Of a DNA stretch of 64,000 nt, positions 43,590 to 52,689 are shown piece after piece. Each line of letters starts with the position of its first letter. Position 1 is the stretch's first letter. A program made the translations under genes and the position numbers. The notes under the pieces are model-generated. The model saw only the letters and a program-made list of their open reading frames with translations. It made no database searches and had not been told where the DNA came from. This stretch comes from Flavobacterium hankyongi (GTDB lineage Bacteria > Bacteroidota > Bacteroidia > Flavobacteriales > Flavobacteriaceae), in the NCBI RefSeq assembly GCF_036840915.1, contig NZ_CP085725.1, positions 1,674,001 through 1,738,000 of the forward strand. The letters run 5' to 3'.

Positions 43590-44684
43590 ATGAAAATTAA
43601 AGAAATACTTTCTGTCTTAGAAGAAATGGCTCCTTTAGCCTATGCCGAAGATTTTGACAATGTAGGTTTACTTGTTGGAGACAATGAGAATGAAGCAACC
43701 AGAGTATTGGTTTGTCATGATGCACTAGAAACCGTAATAGATGAAGCCATAGAAAAAAAATGTAATTTGGTCGTATGCTTCCATCCTATTCTGTTTTCAG
43801 GTATCAAAAAAATTACAGGTAAAAATTATGTTGAACGCGCCATTTTAAAAGCAATCAAAAATGACATTGCTATTTATGCTGTACATACAGCTTTAGACAA
43901 TCACCAAAACGGAGTAAACAAAATCTTTTGTGATGCTTTAGGATTGCAGAACACTAAAATTTTAGTTCCTAAGCAGAATTTTATTCAGAAGTTAATTACC
44001 TATACCATACCTGATAATGCTGAAGAAGTTCGAAACGCATTGTTCGAAGCTGGAGCAGGAAGAATTGGAAATTACGAAGATTGTAGTTTCAATTCTAAAG
44101 GCATTGGGACATACATGGGCAATGAAAATAGTAATCCAGAAATAGGAGAACGTTTTGAATTTGTTGAAGGAGAAGAGATTAAAATTGAAGTTACTTTTGA
44201 AAAACATCTACAAAACAAAGTTTTAAAAGCATTACTTAACAGTCATGTTTATGAAGAAGTAGCTTATGAAATTTATGATTTGCAAAATGTTCATCAAAAT
44301 ATTGGATTAGGAATGATTGGTGAATTGGCTTCTGAAATGAATGAATTTGATTTTCTTAAAATGGTGAAAGAAAAAATGGAATGTGGAGGTGTTCGTCATA
44401 CAGATTTTCTAAATAAACCAATAAAAAAAGTAGCTGTTTTAGGAGGTTCGGGAAGTTTTGCCATTAAAAATGCAATTCAGGCTGGAGCTGATGCTTATTT
44501 AACTGCCGATTTAAAATATCATAACTTTTATGAAGCGGAAAACAGAATTTTACTGGCTGATATTGGGCATTTTGAAAGCGAACGTTACATAAAAAATTAT
44601 ATAGTTGATTATCTTACGAAAAAAATTCCTAATTTTGCATTCGTTTTATCACAAATAAATACAAACCCAGTTAAGTACTTATAA
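43590..44684 (+). CDS. Nif3-like dinuclear metal centre protein (DUF34/YqfO type)
   Basis: This 364-aa protein has the Nif3 N-terminal EEMAPLAYAEDFDNVGLLVG, metal-binding CFHPILFSG and VHTALDNH, an inserted PII-like domain in the middle (about residues 130-235: the YIIPD to ENS region), and a C-terminal Nif3 half with ADLKYHNFYEA and DIGHFESERY supplying the remaining metal ligands. Related proteins form hexamers or GTP cyclohydrolase-like assemblies. Function is not settled. A coiled-coil gene follows after 3 bp. Confidence 0.9.
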   Translation: MKIKEILSVLEEMAPLAYAEDFDNVGLLVGDNENEATRVLVCHDALETVIDEAIEKKCNLVVCFHPILFSGIKKITGKNYVERAILKAIKNDIAIYAVHTALDNHQNGVNKIFCDALGLQNTKILVPKQNFIQKLITYTIPDNAEEVRNALFEAGAGRIGNYEDCSFNSKGIGTYMGNENSNPEIGERFEFVEGEEIKIEVTFEKHLQNKVLKALLNSHVYEEVAYEIYDLQNVHQNIGLGMIGELASEMNEFDFLKMVKEKMECGGVRHTDFLNKPIKKVAVLGGSGSFAIKNAIQAGADAYLTADLKYHNFYEAENRILLADIGHFESERYIKNYIVDYLTKKIPNFAFVLSQINTNPVKYL

Positions 44685-44687
44685 ACT

Positions 44688-45464
44688 ATGGCAGCAAAAG
44701 AATTGAACGTTGAAGAGAAGTTAAGAGCGTTGTATGATTTACAATTAATAGATTCAAGAATCGACGAAATTAGAAACGTAAGAGGAGAATTACCTCTTGA
44801 AGTGGAAGATTTAGAAGATGAAGTTGCAGGGTTAAGCACTCGTTTAGATAAATTCAAAGCTGATTTAGAAAGCATTGAAGACCAAATCAAAGCTAAAAAA
44901 GTTAGCATTGAGGAACACAAAGAAGCTATCAAAAAATACACTTCTCAACAAAAAGAGGTTCGTAACAACCGTGAATTCAACTCATTATCAAAAGAAATTG
45001 AGTTTCAAGAATTAGAAATTCAATTAGCAGAGAAGCACATCCGTGAGATGAAAGCTTCAATTGAACACAAAAAAGAAGTGATTGATCAATCTAAAGAAAA
45101 GTTAGAAGCAAAATCAAATCATCTAAAACATAAAAAATCAGAGTTAGACGCTATTATGTCTGAAACTGAAAAAGAAGAGAAATTCTTATCTGAAAAATCA
45201 GCAGAATATCAAGCACAGATCGAGGAGCGCTTATTAAACGCTTACAACCGTATCCGCGGAAGTGTTAGAAACGGTTTAGCAATTGTTTCTATTGAACGTG
45301 GTGCTTCGGCTGGTTCTTTCTTTACAATTCCACCACAAACGCAAATGGAAATCGCCTCTCGTAAAAAAATAATTACTGACGAGCATAGTGGAAGAATTCT
45401 TGTAGACAATGCATTAGCTCAAGAAGAAAAAGAAAAAATGGAGCAATTGTTTGCCAAAATATAA
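44688..45464 (+). CDS. coiled-coil protein of the C4 zinc-ribbon family, cysteines lost
   Basis: This 258-aa protein is a long coiled coil (about 15-190) followed by the family's C-terminal domain, recognisable as RGASAGSFFTIPPQTQMEIA and ITDEHSGRILVDNALAQEEK. In relatives this domain reads RGACGGCF...IPPQ and CEYCGRILVD and binds zinc through four Cys. Here all four positions are other residues (the protein contains no Cys in this region), so it cannot form that zinc site. It is co-transcribed with the Nif3-like gene (3-bp gap), a pairing common in bacteria. It may have a tRNA- or nucleic-acid-related role, not proven. Confidence 0.85.
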   Translation: MAAKELNVEEKLRALYDLQLIDSRIDEIRNVRGELPLEVEDLEDEVAGLSTRLDKFKADLESIEDQIKAKKVSIEEHKEAIKKYTSQQKEVRNNREFNSLSKEIEFQELEIQLAEKHIREMKASIEHKKEVIDQSKEKLEAKSNHLKHKKSELDAIMSETEKEEKFLSEKSAEYQAQIEERLLNAYNRIRGSVRNGLAIVSIERGASAGSFFTIPPQTQMEIASRKKIITDEHSGRILVDNALAQEEKEKMEQLFAKI

Positions 45465-45471
45465 TTAACTT

Positions 45472-45497
45472 AAAGCCTCTTAACTGAGGCTTTTTTT
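45472..45497 (+). terminator. intrinsic terminator ending at the next start codon
   Basis: AAAGCCTC / GAGGCTTT (8-bp stem) with a 6-nt loop and a run of seven T. The run ends directly at the ATG of the alpha/beta hydrolase gene (45498). Confidence 0.85.
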
Positions 45498-46340
45498 ATG
45501 GAGAAAATTATCTATTTTTTATTCACCAAATCGTTGGGTCTATACATAAACCTAATAAGTTTTTTGCATCCAAAAAAAGCAAACGAACTAACATATGAAT
45601 ACTTTAGCCATCCAAGAGAAGGCAAATTAGATAGAGAAAGACTCCCTCAATTTTTACACGAGACTCTTACAGAAAATATTCAAATAGGAAATCATAGATT
45701 TCCAGTTTATATTTGGCAAGGTAACGAGACAAAAATCTTATTAATACATGGTTGGGAAAGCAATGCTTCCAGATGGGAAAGCTTTTTACCACATTTAAAG
45801 AAATCAGGTTGCACAATAATTGCAATAGACGCTCCAGCTCACGGGCTAGCCACTGGAAAAGAATTTAGCATTCCTAAATATGCAGAATTTATTCATAAAA
45901 CGGTAGAAAAATACAATCCTCTATATTTAATTGGACATTCTATAGGAGGTAAAACTTGTTTGTATTACAAATATCTTTACCCTAATGACAATATAGAAAA
46001 AATGGTCATTTTAGGAGCTCCTAGTGACTTTAAAATTCTTATCAAAAATTATGTGAATATTTTAAGTTTAAACTCTAGACTAGCTTCAAACCTTGAAAAA
46101 AATTACATGGAAAGATATAAGAAAAAACTTGAAGATTTTTCGAGTCGAAAATTTGTTACAAATCTAAAAATCAAAGGTCTAATTATTCATGATGTAGATG
46201 ACAAAGTAGTTTCTATAAATGAAGGAAAAAAAATAGCCGAAGCATGGAAAGACGCTAAATTTATCGAAACCAAAGGCTTAGGACATAGTATGCACGACGA
46301 TGTTTTGTATCAAAACATCTACACATTCTTATTTGAATGA
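45498..46340 (+). CDS. alpha/beta hydrolase
   Basis: This 280-aa protein has the alpha/beta hydrolase fold. The nucleophile elbow is LIGHSIGGKT (Ser), the acid lies in IIHDVDDKVVS, and the catalytic His in GLGHSMHDD. HGWESNASRWESFLP is the oxyanion-loop region. The N-terminal 45 residues contain a hydrophobic segment (IIYFLFTKSLGLYINLISFL) that could anchor it to the membrane. The substrate is unknown. Its ATG directly follows a terminator T-run, leaving no room for a standard promoter or ribosome binding region. Confidence 0.85.
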   Translation: MEKIIYFLFTKSLGLYINLISFLHPKKANELTYEYFSHPREGKLDRERLPQFLHETLTENIQIGNHRFPVYIWQGNETKILLIHGWESNASRWESFLPHLKKSGCTIIAIDAPAHGLATGKEFSIPKYAEFIHKTVEKYNPLYLIGHSIGGKTCLYYKYLYPNDNIEKMVILGAPSDFKILIKNYVNILSLNSRLASNLEKNYMERYKKKLEDFSSRKFVTNLKIKGLIIHDVDDKVVSINEGKKIAEAWKDAKFIETKGLGHSMHDDVLYQNIYTFLFE

Positions 46341-46345
46341 TTAAT

Positions 46346-48028
46346 TTATTCCTTAATAAATTTCTTCGTAGTCTCTTTACTACCAGATTTTACTTTTAAA
46401 AAGTAAACCCCTTTTTCTAATGATGAAACGTCTAAGTCTGTAGATTGTCCATCAAAACTTTTAACACTTATCTTTTGTCCTAAAACTGAATAAATTTCTA
46501 CACTTTTCTTATTAAAATCTTCAAATAAATTAAGAGTAACTTTGTCTCTTGCAGGATTTGGATATACTGAAAAAAGAATCTGATTATTTTCTGCAACACC
46601 TAATGTAGCATTAATTGATTCAATTGCTGCTTGCATATTTGGAATTGGACCAATGTGACCTCCAGTTCCTTGAGCAATTCCGGTATCAATTAAAAGTTGA
46701 CGCATTTCACTTGGTGTCATATAATTTCCGCTTTGTGCATAATAATATGATTGCAAAGCTACTACACAAGCTGTAACAATAGGCGTGGCAGAACTTGTTC
46801 CAGAAAAGTTAGTATAATTTTGATTGAAATCCCCTCCTATTTGACTATAATTTCCATACCCAGTCGTTCTAACATTACTTCCCCATGCTTGCACATCAAC
46901 TCTTGAACCATAAGTACTAAATCCCATTTTGTTATGAGCTGTACTCGGTGTTCCAGCACCAACAATTATGGCACCAGAATTTCCTCTTGACATATATGAA
47001 ACATAAAAGGCACTATCTAAATCTTCTCCAACAGAATTATTACCGTTTCCTGCTGCTGCTACAATAACAATTCCTGAATCAGTAGCTGCCTTAGTAAGTG
47101 TCCAAATCAACGAATTATACTCAGCTGGAACATAATTTCCCCCGTTACCTCCTGTTTGCATTTCATAAATTATCACATCTCCTGCAGTAGAATTTTCAAT
47201 TGCTTTAGTAACAGCATTAGCTCTATCATATCCAGTTTGTTGCCATTCTGGAAACAACATCAGTTCTTGAGCTCCATACACCATTCCTGAAACACCATAA
47301 CCTCCTTTATCTGCATATAAAACTCCAAAAACAGCTGTACCATGCTCTGTATAAGAAGTTGAAGCACTCGAAGAAATTGTCATTCCTGGAGCTACAGAGA
47401 CACTTTTGCCCGCTAAATCTTCATGATTTATATTAAAACCGTACTCTACATCTCTAATACGAATTCCAGCACCATTTAAACCCAATCCCCAAGCATAAGA
47501 CATATTAACTCCTGGATTAGCACCAATATAATTTTGAGCAGGTTCATAATCAGGAGTTACAGGTGGTAAATCTGAAGGAGGTATGAAAGGAGGAATAATA
47601 GGTCTTAAAGAAATAAGGGAACAAAATTCAACTTCTTTAAAAGATTCCAACAGACTCGCTAAATAAAATAATCTTTCATTAGTTGGATTATCAATTTTTA
47701 CCTTAGCAATATTTTTAAGCTTTTTTACATTTATATCTGATTTAGAAATCATAATTGCTTCTTGAGCCATTTGATTTATTTTTTCATCAGACAATAAAAC
47801 ACCTTTTTCTAACTGAACATTAAATTGATCAAAAATAGATTCCAACTCAGGAATACTACTTATAGCGTTAGATGAAGATATCACCCCATTAAAATCAACA
47901 GAAGCACTAAATACTACATACAAATCATGTGCATCCGAATCAGGGGTTAAATAAAACTCCCCTTTTTTAACCTGTGCAAAAACAGATACTTTTATTACAA
48001 ATAAAAGTAGGAAGAAAATCTTTCTCAT
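46346..48028 (-). CDS. secreted S8 subtilisin-like serine protease with T9SS sorting domain
   Basis: This 560-aa protein has a signal peptide (FFLLLFVIKVSVFA), a propeptide-like region (about 25-165), and a subtilase domain with Asp in IRIRDVEYGFNINHEDL, His in EHGTAVFGVLYAD and Ser in FSGTSSATPIVTACV. The C-terminal about 80 residues are a type A sorting domain (VYPNPARDKVTLNLF, then KGVYFLKV and KKFIKE), which directs export by type IX secretion and surface attachment or release. A -7 box TACCTTTG (48043-48050, minus) lies 15 nt upstream. It is convergent with the hydrolase gene. Confidence 0.94.
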   Translation of the reverse strand: MRKIFFLLLFVIKVSVFAQVKKGEFYLTPDSDAHDLYVVFSASVDFNGVISSSNAISSIPELESIFDQFNVQLEKGVLLSDEKINQMAQEAIMISKSDINVKKLKNIAKVKIDNPTNERLFYLASLLESFKEVEFCSLISLRPIIPPFIPPSDLPPVTPDYEPAQNYIGANPGVNMSYAWGLGLNGAGIRIRDVEYGFNINHEDLAGKSVSVAPGMTISSSASTSYTEHGTAVFGVLYADKGGYGVSGMVYGAQELMLFPEWQQTGYDRANAVTKAIENSTAGDVIIYEMQTGGNGGNYVPAEYNSLIWTLTKAATDSGIVIVAAAGNGNNSVGEDLDSAFYVSYMSRGNSGAIIVGAGTPSTAHNKMGFSTYGSRVDVQAWGSNVRTTGYGNYSQIGGDFNQNYTNFSGTSSATPIVTACVVALQSYYYAQSGNYMTPSEMRQLLIDTGIAQGTGGHIGPIPNMQAAIESINATLGVAENNQILFSVYPNPARDKVTLNLFEDFNKKSVEIYSVLGQKISVKSFDGQSTDLDVSSLEKGVYFLKVKSGSKETTKKFIKE

Positions 48029-48099
48029 TTCAGCTTTTCTTTCAAAGGTATAAAAAAATGCAATTCAAAAACAGATTATGAGTTTGGATAAATAAGTTT

Positions 48100-48107
48100 T
48101 ACTTTTG
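48100..48107 (+). promoter_or_regulatory. -7 box TACTTTTG, 4 nt before the pseudouridine synthase ATG
   Basis: Perfect TAnnTTTG box placed as before the aminotransferase gene (4 nt from ATG), so transcription would start at or beside the ATG. No TTG at the right -33 distance. Confidence 0.45.
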
Positions 48108-48111
48108 CAGT

Positions 48112-48903
48112 ATGGAAGAAAATAAAACACGAATCAATAAATTCCTATCTGAAACTGGTTACTGTTCTCGTCGTGAAGCAGACAAACTACTTGAAGAAGG
48201 ACGTATCACTATTAACGGGAAAGTACCTGAATTAGGTACAAAGGTGTCTATTGAAGATGAAATTCGTGTTGATGGCAAATTAATTCGTGAAAAAACTACA
48301 AAACCAATTTATCTAGCATTTAATAAACCTGTAGGCATTGAGTGTACCACCAATCAAAGTGTTAGAAACAACATTGTTGATTACATAAATTACCCAAAGC
48401 GTATATTTCCAATTGGTCGTTTAGACAAAGCCAGTGAAGGATTAATTTTCATGACTGATGATGGTGACATTGTAAACAAGATACTTAGAGCCAGAAACAA
48501 TCACGAAAAAGAATATATTGTTACTGTAAATAAACCTATAACGGATCGTTTTGTACAACGAATGGGAAACGGAATCCCAATCTTAGATACTGTTACCAAA
48601 AAATGTAAAGTCGAACAAATAAGTAAATTTGTATTTAGAATTATTCTTACACAAGGACTTAACAGGCAAATTCGTCGTATGTGTGAGTATCTTGATTACG
48701 AAGTTACTTCACTTAAAAGAACACGAATTATCAATATTTCATTAGATGTTCCTGTAGGACGCTACAGAGATTTAACAGATGCTGAGATTAAGGAATTAAA
48801 CACATTAATTGCCCCATCCAGTAAAACTGAAGAGGCAAGCCTTCCTAAAGCTCAAAATAGTATCCCAAAACCTTCTTTTAGAAGAAATAACAAAAAAAGT
48901 TAA
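48112..48903 (+). CDS. 23S rRNA pseudouridine synthase (RluF-like)
   Basis: This 263-aa protein has an N-terminal S4 RNA-binding domain (INKFLSETGYCSRREADKLL) and an RsuA-type catalytic domain. The catalytic Asp is in FPIGRLDKASEGLIFMTDDG, and LTQGLNRQIRRMCEYLDYEV is the conserved motif III. AFNKPVGIECTTNQSV is close to RluF (U2604) proteins. A Ser/Lys-rich tail follows. The start is fixed because the S4 domain begins at once. The gene's end overlaps the convergent MscS gene by 4 bp. Confidence 0.9.
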   Translation: MEENKTRINKFLSETGYCSRREADKLLEEGRITINGKVPELGTKVSIEDEIRVDGKLIREKTTKPIYLAFNKPVGIECTTNQSVRNNIVDYINYPKRIFPIGRLDKASEGLIFMTDDGDIVNKILRARNNHEKEYIVTVNKPITDRFVQRMGNGIPILDTVTKKCKVEQISKFVFRIILTQGLNRQIRRMCEYLDYEVTSLKRTRIINISLDVPVGRYRDLTDAEIKELNTLIAPSSKTEEASLPKAQNSIPKPSFRRNNKKS

Positions 48904-49703
48904 ACTTTCTTTTCAAGATTAATACCAGCTTTTGTCAATTCAGTCATACAACTTTCCAAAACTTGTGAATTCATTTTTGAGAAGTCTTCATTAGTTGCCC
49001 AAGGTTTAACAGCCAAACGTACACCAGTTTCTGTAAGAGCAACCACATCAACTGATGGTTTAGGATCTTGAAGTACTTTTTCGTTACTATTTAAAATCTG
49101 AAAAATAATATCTTTTACTTTCTTTAAATCATCATTGTATGAAACTAAAAACTGTATATCTGCTCTACGCTTACCTTGTAAAGAGTGATTTATTATATTT
49201 CCATTAGACAATGATCCGTTTGGAATAAAAATAGTCTGGTTATTTGATGCTATAAGTTTTGTTACAAATATTTGGATTTCAGAAACCACACCAGTAACTC
49301 CCTGCGCTTCAATAGAATCTCCTACTTCAAATGGTTTAAACAAAACGATTAGAATTCCTCCCGCGAAGTTTGACAATGATCCTTGTAATGACAAACCAAT
49401 TGCTAAACCAGCAGCTCCTATGATTGCTACAAATGAAGCAGTTTCTATTCCTAATCTTGATATGAATGTGATAAAAAGCAAAAAACGTAAAATCCAGACT
49501 AAAATATCAATCAAAAATTTTGATAACGTTATGTCTATTTCGCTGTTTTGTACTTTAGAAAGAATCAGTTTTTTTACAAAATTAATGGTATGATGACCTA
49601 TAAAAAGAATTAAAAATGCTGCTAGAACTTTAGGAGAATAATTAATAATTCCTACAATAGCTTCATCAATATAGCTAGCAATAACTGTTTTATCTAAATT
49701 CAT
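48900..49703 (-). CDS. small-conductance mechanosensitive channel (MscS)
   Basis: This 267-aa protein has three membrane helices (about 20-100), the pore-lining TM3 with Gly/Ala packing (IIGAAGLAIGLSLQGSLSNF), and the beta domain with KPFEVGDSIEAQGVTGVVSE followed by NGSLSNGNIINHS, all typical of MscS. It opens on membrane tension to release solutes. It is the distal gene of a minus-strand run with the GNAT enzyme and folD. Confidence 0.92.
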   Translation of the reverse strand: MNLDKTVIASYIDEAIVGIINYSPKVLAAFLILFIGHHTINFVKKLILSKVQNSEIDITLSKFLIDILVWILRFLLFITFISRLGIETASFVAIIGAAGLAIGLSLQGSLSNFAGGILIVLFKPFEVGDSIEAQGVTGVVSEIQIFVTKLIASNNQTIFIPNGSLSNGNIINHSLQGKRRADIQFLVSYNDDLKKVKDIIFQILNSNEKVLQDPKPSVDVVALTETGVRLAVKPWATNEDFSKMNSQVLESCMTELTKAGINLEKKV

Positions 49704-49705
49704 AT

Positions 49706-50200
49706 TTACTTAATTATTTTTTCCATAACATAATCGTCCATAACATATCCCTGACCAATATCTATAATCTCATCAGCGATTTTTACAAAACCTTGTTTTT
49801 TGTAAAAATTTATGGCATTATTGTATTTGTTAACGTTTAAAAACAAATATTTATTTTCTGCGTTTTTAGTTCTTTTTTCAACTTCATTCAGTAAAAACTT
49901 CCCAATACCTTTCCCTTGCGTGTTGGGCATGACATAAATTTTATGAAGTTTGGTCTTACCTTTCTCTTTGCAATCTGTTTCATAAGCTGCAAAACCTAAA
50001 TATTGCCCATCATTCTCAACAAATAAAAAAACATGTCCGTTTTCAAATTGATTTTCGAGTGACTCAATTGAATAAAAATTACTGAGCATATATTCTAATT
50101 GCTCTTTAGACAAAATTTGGCCGTAAGTATGAGGCCAAATTTTATATGCTAACTCTTGAACAGTTTTTAATTGTTGTTTAGTAGATTGTATTATTTGCAT
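49706..50200 (-). CDS. GNAT family N-acetyltransferase
   Basis: This 164-aa protein has the GNAT acetyl-CoA binding motif in KIYVMPNTQGKGIGKFLLNE (Q/RxxGxG/A) and a following ENKYLFLNVNKYNNAINFYK segment. The acetyl acceptor is not predictable. It overlaps the start of folD's end by 10 bp (translational coupling). Confidence 0.88.
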   Translation of the reverse strand: MQIIQSTKQQLKTVQELAYKIWPHTYGQILSKEQLEYMLSNFYSIESLENQFENGHVFLFVENDGQYLGFAAYETDCKEKGKTKLHKIYVMPNTQGKGIGKFLLNEVEKRTKNAENKYLFLNVNKYNNAINFYKKQGFVKIADEIIDIGQGYVMDDYVMEKIIK

Positions 50201-51072
50201 CTTTTTTGCTCTCTTGCTAATAAAGTATTTTTTAGTAACATTGCAATGGTCATTGGCCCTACTCCTCCAGGAACTGGTGTGATATAAGACGCTTTTTTAG
50301 ATACATTTTCAAAATCAACGTCACCTGTAATGACATATCCTTTTTCTGAAGTTTCATCTTGTACACGAGTAATTCCTACATCGATAATAACTGCATCATC
50401 TTTTATCATTTCGGCCTTAAGATAGTTGGGAACTCCAAGTGCAGTAATAATAATATCAGCTTGTGATGTTATTTGGTTGATGTTTTTAGTATGACTGTGC
50501 GTTAATGTTACAGTTGAATTCCCAGGAAATCCTTTTCTTCCCATCAAAATACTCATTGGCCTACCTACAATATGACTACGACCAATAACCACTGTATGCT
50601 TTCCTTTTGTTTCTACATTATATCTTTCTAACAATTCAAGAATTCCAAATGGAGTTGCTGGAATAAAAGTACTCATATCCAAGGCCATTTTGCCAAAGTT
50701 TTCAGGATGGAAACCATCTACATCTTTACTTGGATCAATAGCCATTAAAACTTCCTGTGTATCTATTTGATCAGGTAATGGAAGCTGAACAATAAACCCA
50801 TCGATGTTATCATCTTGGTTAAGTTCCTGAATTTTTTTAAGCAATTCGGTTTCAGAAGTTGTACTAGGCATTTTTATTAAAGTAGATTCGAAACCTACTC
50901 TTTCACACGCTTTTACTTTACTCCCTACATAGGTCAAACTAGCACCATCATTTCCAACAATAATTGCTGCTAAATGTGGTACTTTTTCGCCGTTGTTTTT
51001 CATTTCCTGAACCTGAGCAGCGATTTCATTTTTAATGTCTTCCGAAACTTTTTTACCGTCTAAAATTTGCAT
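50191..51072 (-). CDS. folD: methylenetetrahydrofolate dehydrogenase/cyclohydrolase
   Basis: This 293-aa bifunctional enzyme interconverts one-carbon folates. Catalytic Lys and Tyr are in LTYVGSKVKACERVGF, the folate loop is DGFIVQLPLPDQI, NAD(P) binding is in VIGRSHIVGRPMS, and the C-terminal signature is PVPGGVGPMTIAMLLKNT. Length is normal. A short AT-rich gap separates it from the terminator downstream of ffh. Confidence 0.95.
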   Translation of the reverse strand: MQILDGKKVSEDIKNEIAAQVQEMKNNGEKVPHLAAIIVGNDGASLTYVGSKVKACERVGFESTLIKMPSTTSETELLKKIQELNQDDNIDGFIVQLPLPDQIDTQEVLMAIDPSKDVDGFHPENFGKMALDMSTFIPATPFGILELLERYNVETKGKHTVVIGRSHIVGRPMSILMGRKGFPGNSTVTLTHSHTKNINQITSQADIIITALGVPNYLKAEMIKDDAVIIDVGITRVQDETSEKGYVITGDVDFENVSKKASYITPVPGGVGPMTIAMLLKNTLLAREQKRCK

Positions 51073-51112
51073 TGTTGTTGTGTTGTTTATGTTTAGTTGT
51101 AATTTTATAAAT

Positions 51113-51137
51113 TAAAAAGGCGCGAAAACTCGCGCCT
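51113..51137 (-). terminator. intrinsic terminator of ffh
   Basis: On the minus strand AGGCGCGA / TCGCGCCT (8-bp GC-rich stem) with a GTTT loop is followed by a T run, 6 bp past the ffh stop codon. Confidence 0.9.
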
Positions 51138-51142
51138 AAATT

Positions 51143-52489
51143 TTATCTCATCCCAGGCATACCCTTCATACCCCCCATCATCTTCATTAAGTTCTTTCCT
51201 CCAGGACCTTGCATCATTTTCATCATTTTGCTCATTTGGTCAAATTGTTTCATCAATTGATTCACTTCTTCCACTTTTCTTCCTGAACCCTTTGCTATAC
51301 GTGCTTTACGTTTCACATCGATAATAGATGGTTTACTTCTTTCAGCTGGAGTCATCGAATGAATAATAGCTTCAATGTGCTTGAAGGCATCATCTGGAAC
51401 ATCGATATCCTTTAACGCTTTACCAGCACCAGGAATCATTCCAACTAAATCCTTCATGTTACCCATTTTTTTAACTTGTTGAATTTGTGTCAAGAAATCA
51501 TCAAAACCAAACTCATTTTTAGCAATCTTCTTTTGTAATTTACGTGCTTCCTCTTCATCATATTGCGCTTGTGCACGCTCTACTAACGACACAACGTCTC
51601 CCATTCCTAGAATACGGTCTGCCATACGATCTGGATAGAATACATCGATAGCATCCATTTTTTCTCCAGTACCTATAAACTTGATTGGTTTATTTACAAC
51701 CGATTTAATAGAAATAGCAGCTCCACCACGAGTATCACCGTCTAGTTTCGTTAAAATAACCCCATCGAAGTTCAATCTGTCGTTGAAAGCTTTTGCAGTA
51801 TTAACAGCATCCTGACCAGTCATTGAATCAACCACAAATAATGTTTCATTTGGCGTAATTGCTTTATGAACATTAGCAATTTCGGTCATCATTTCCTCGT
51901 CGACTGCTAAACGTCCAGCAGTATCGACAATTACAACATTAAATCCATTTGCTTTTGCATGCTTGATTGCATTTTGAGCAATATCTACCGCATTTTTATT
52001 TTCTGGTTCTGAATATACTTCAACTCCAATTTGATCTCCTACAACATGCAACTGATTAATTGCCGCTGGACGGTAGATATCACAAGCAACCAATAAAGGC
52101 TTTTTGTTCTTTTTATCTTTTAAGAAGTTTGCTAATTTACCTGAGAAAGTCGTTTTACCAGAACCTTGTAAACCTGACATCAAAATAACTGTCGGATTAC
52201 CTGAAAGATTGATACCTGTGGCATCACCTCCCATTAATTCTGTTAATTCGTCTTTTACGATTTTAATTAAAAGTTGTCCGGGTTGTAACGTGGTTAATAC
52301 GTCCTGCCCCATTGCTTTTTCTTTTACACGAGTGGTAAAATCTTTAGCAATCTTAAAGTTAACATCGGCATCCAATAATGCACGACGAACTTCTTTTAAA
52401 GTATCGGCAACGTTTACCTCAGTAATTTTACCGTGACCTTTTAGTATATGAAACGCTTTATCTAATTTCTCTGATAAATTATTGAACAT
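51143..52489 (-). CDS. ffh: signal recognition particle protein
   Basis: The start is the ATG at 52487-52489, because upstream in-frame sequence lies across the promoter region. This 448-aa SRP54 homologue has an N domain, a G domain with ILMSGLQGSGKTTFSGKLAN (G1), VDTAGRL (G3) and LTKLDGDTRGGAAIS (G4/G5), and an M domain rich in Met (MKMMQGPGGKNLMKMMGG) that binds signal sequences and 4.5S RNA. A promoter with TTG and TATCTTTG lies 23-52 nt upstream. Confidence 0.96.
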   Translation of the reverse strand: MFNNLSEKLDKAFHILKGHGKITEVNVADTLKEVRRALLDADVNFKIAKDFTTRVKEKAMGQDVLTTLQPGQLLIKIVKDELTELMGGDATGINLSGNPTVILMSGLQGSGKTTFSGKLANFLKDKKNKKPLLVACDIYRPAAINQLHVVGDQIGVEVYSEPENKNAVDIAQNAIKHAKANGFNVVIVDTAGRLAVDEEMMTEIANVHKAITPNETLFVVDSMTGQDAVNTAKAFNDRLNFDGVILTKLDGDTRGGAAISIKSVVNKPIKFIGTGEKMDAIDVFYPDRMADRILGMGDVVSLVERAQAQYDEEEARKLQKKIAKNEFGFDDFLTQIQQVKKMGNMKDLVGMIPGAGKALKDIDVPDDAFKHIEAIIHSMTPAERSKPSIIDVKRKARIAKGSGRKVEEVNQLMKQFDQMSKMMKMMQGPGGKNLMKMMGGMKGMPGMR

Positions 52490-52689
52490 AATTCTTCTTT
52501 TTTTGAAGTTGCAAAGATAAAAGAAAGTTGCAAGGTAGCAAAGTGCCAAAGCAACAAAGTTTTAGTTTAATTCGTTAGAGATCTCGCCATTTTGCCTAGA
52601 CAGGTTGAGCCAAATACTATGTACAGGTGAAAGCCTGACATTTTGTAGCTTTCAAAGTAAAAAAGTTACAAAATGAAACCCCAAAACAA
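52490..52689. other. noncoding region with hairpins upstream of ffh
   Basis: This 200-bp gap holds the ffh promoter and degenerate AAGTTGCAAG/GTAGCAAAG repeats (52507-52558). A stretch with higher GC (52578-52640) follows, including TGT-A-CAGG-TGAAAG-CCTG-ACA (bulged 7-bp stem), and a 10-bp hairpin (52640-52649 with 52665-52674). It could be a structured RNA or degenerate repeat. I recognise no Rfam class with confidence. Confidence 0.4.
52512..52541 (-). promoter_or_regulatory. promoter of ffh
   Basis: On the minus strand TTG (complement of 52539-52541), a 19-nt spacer and TATCTTTG (52512-52519) match the Bacteroidota consensus, 23 nt before the ATG. Confidence 0.7.
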
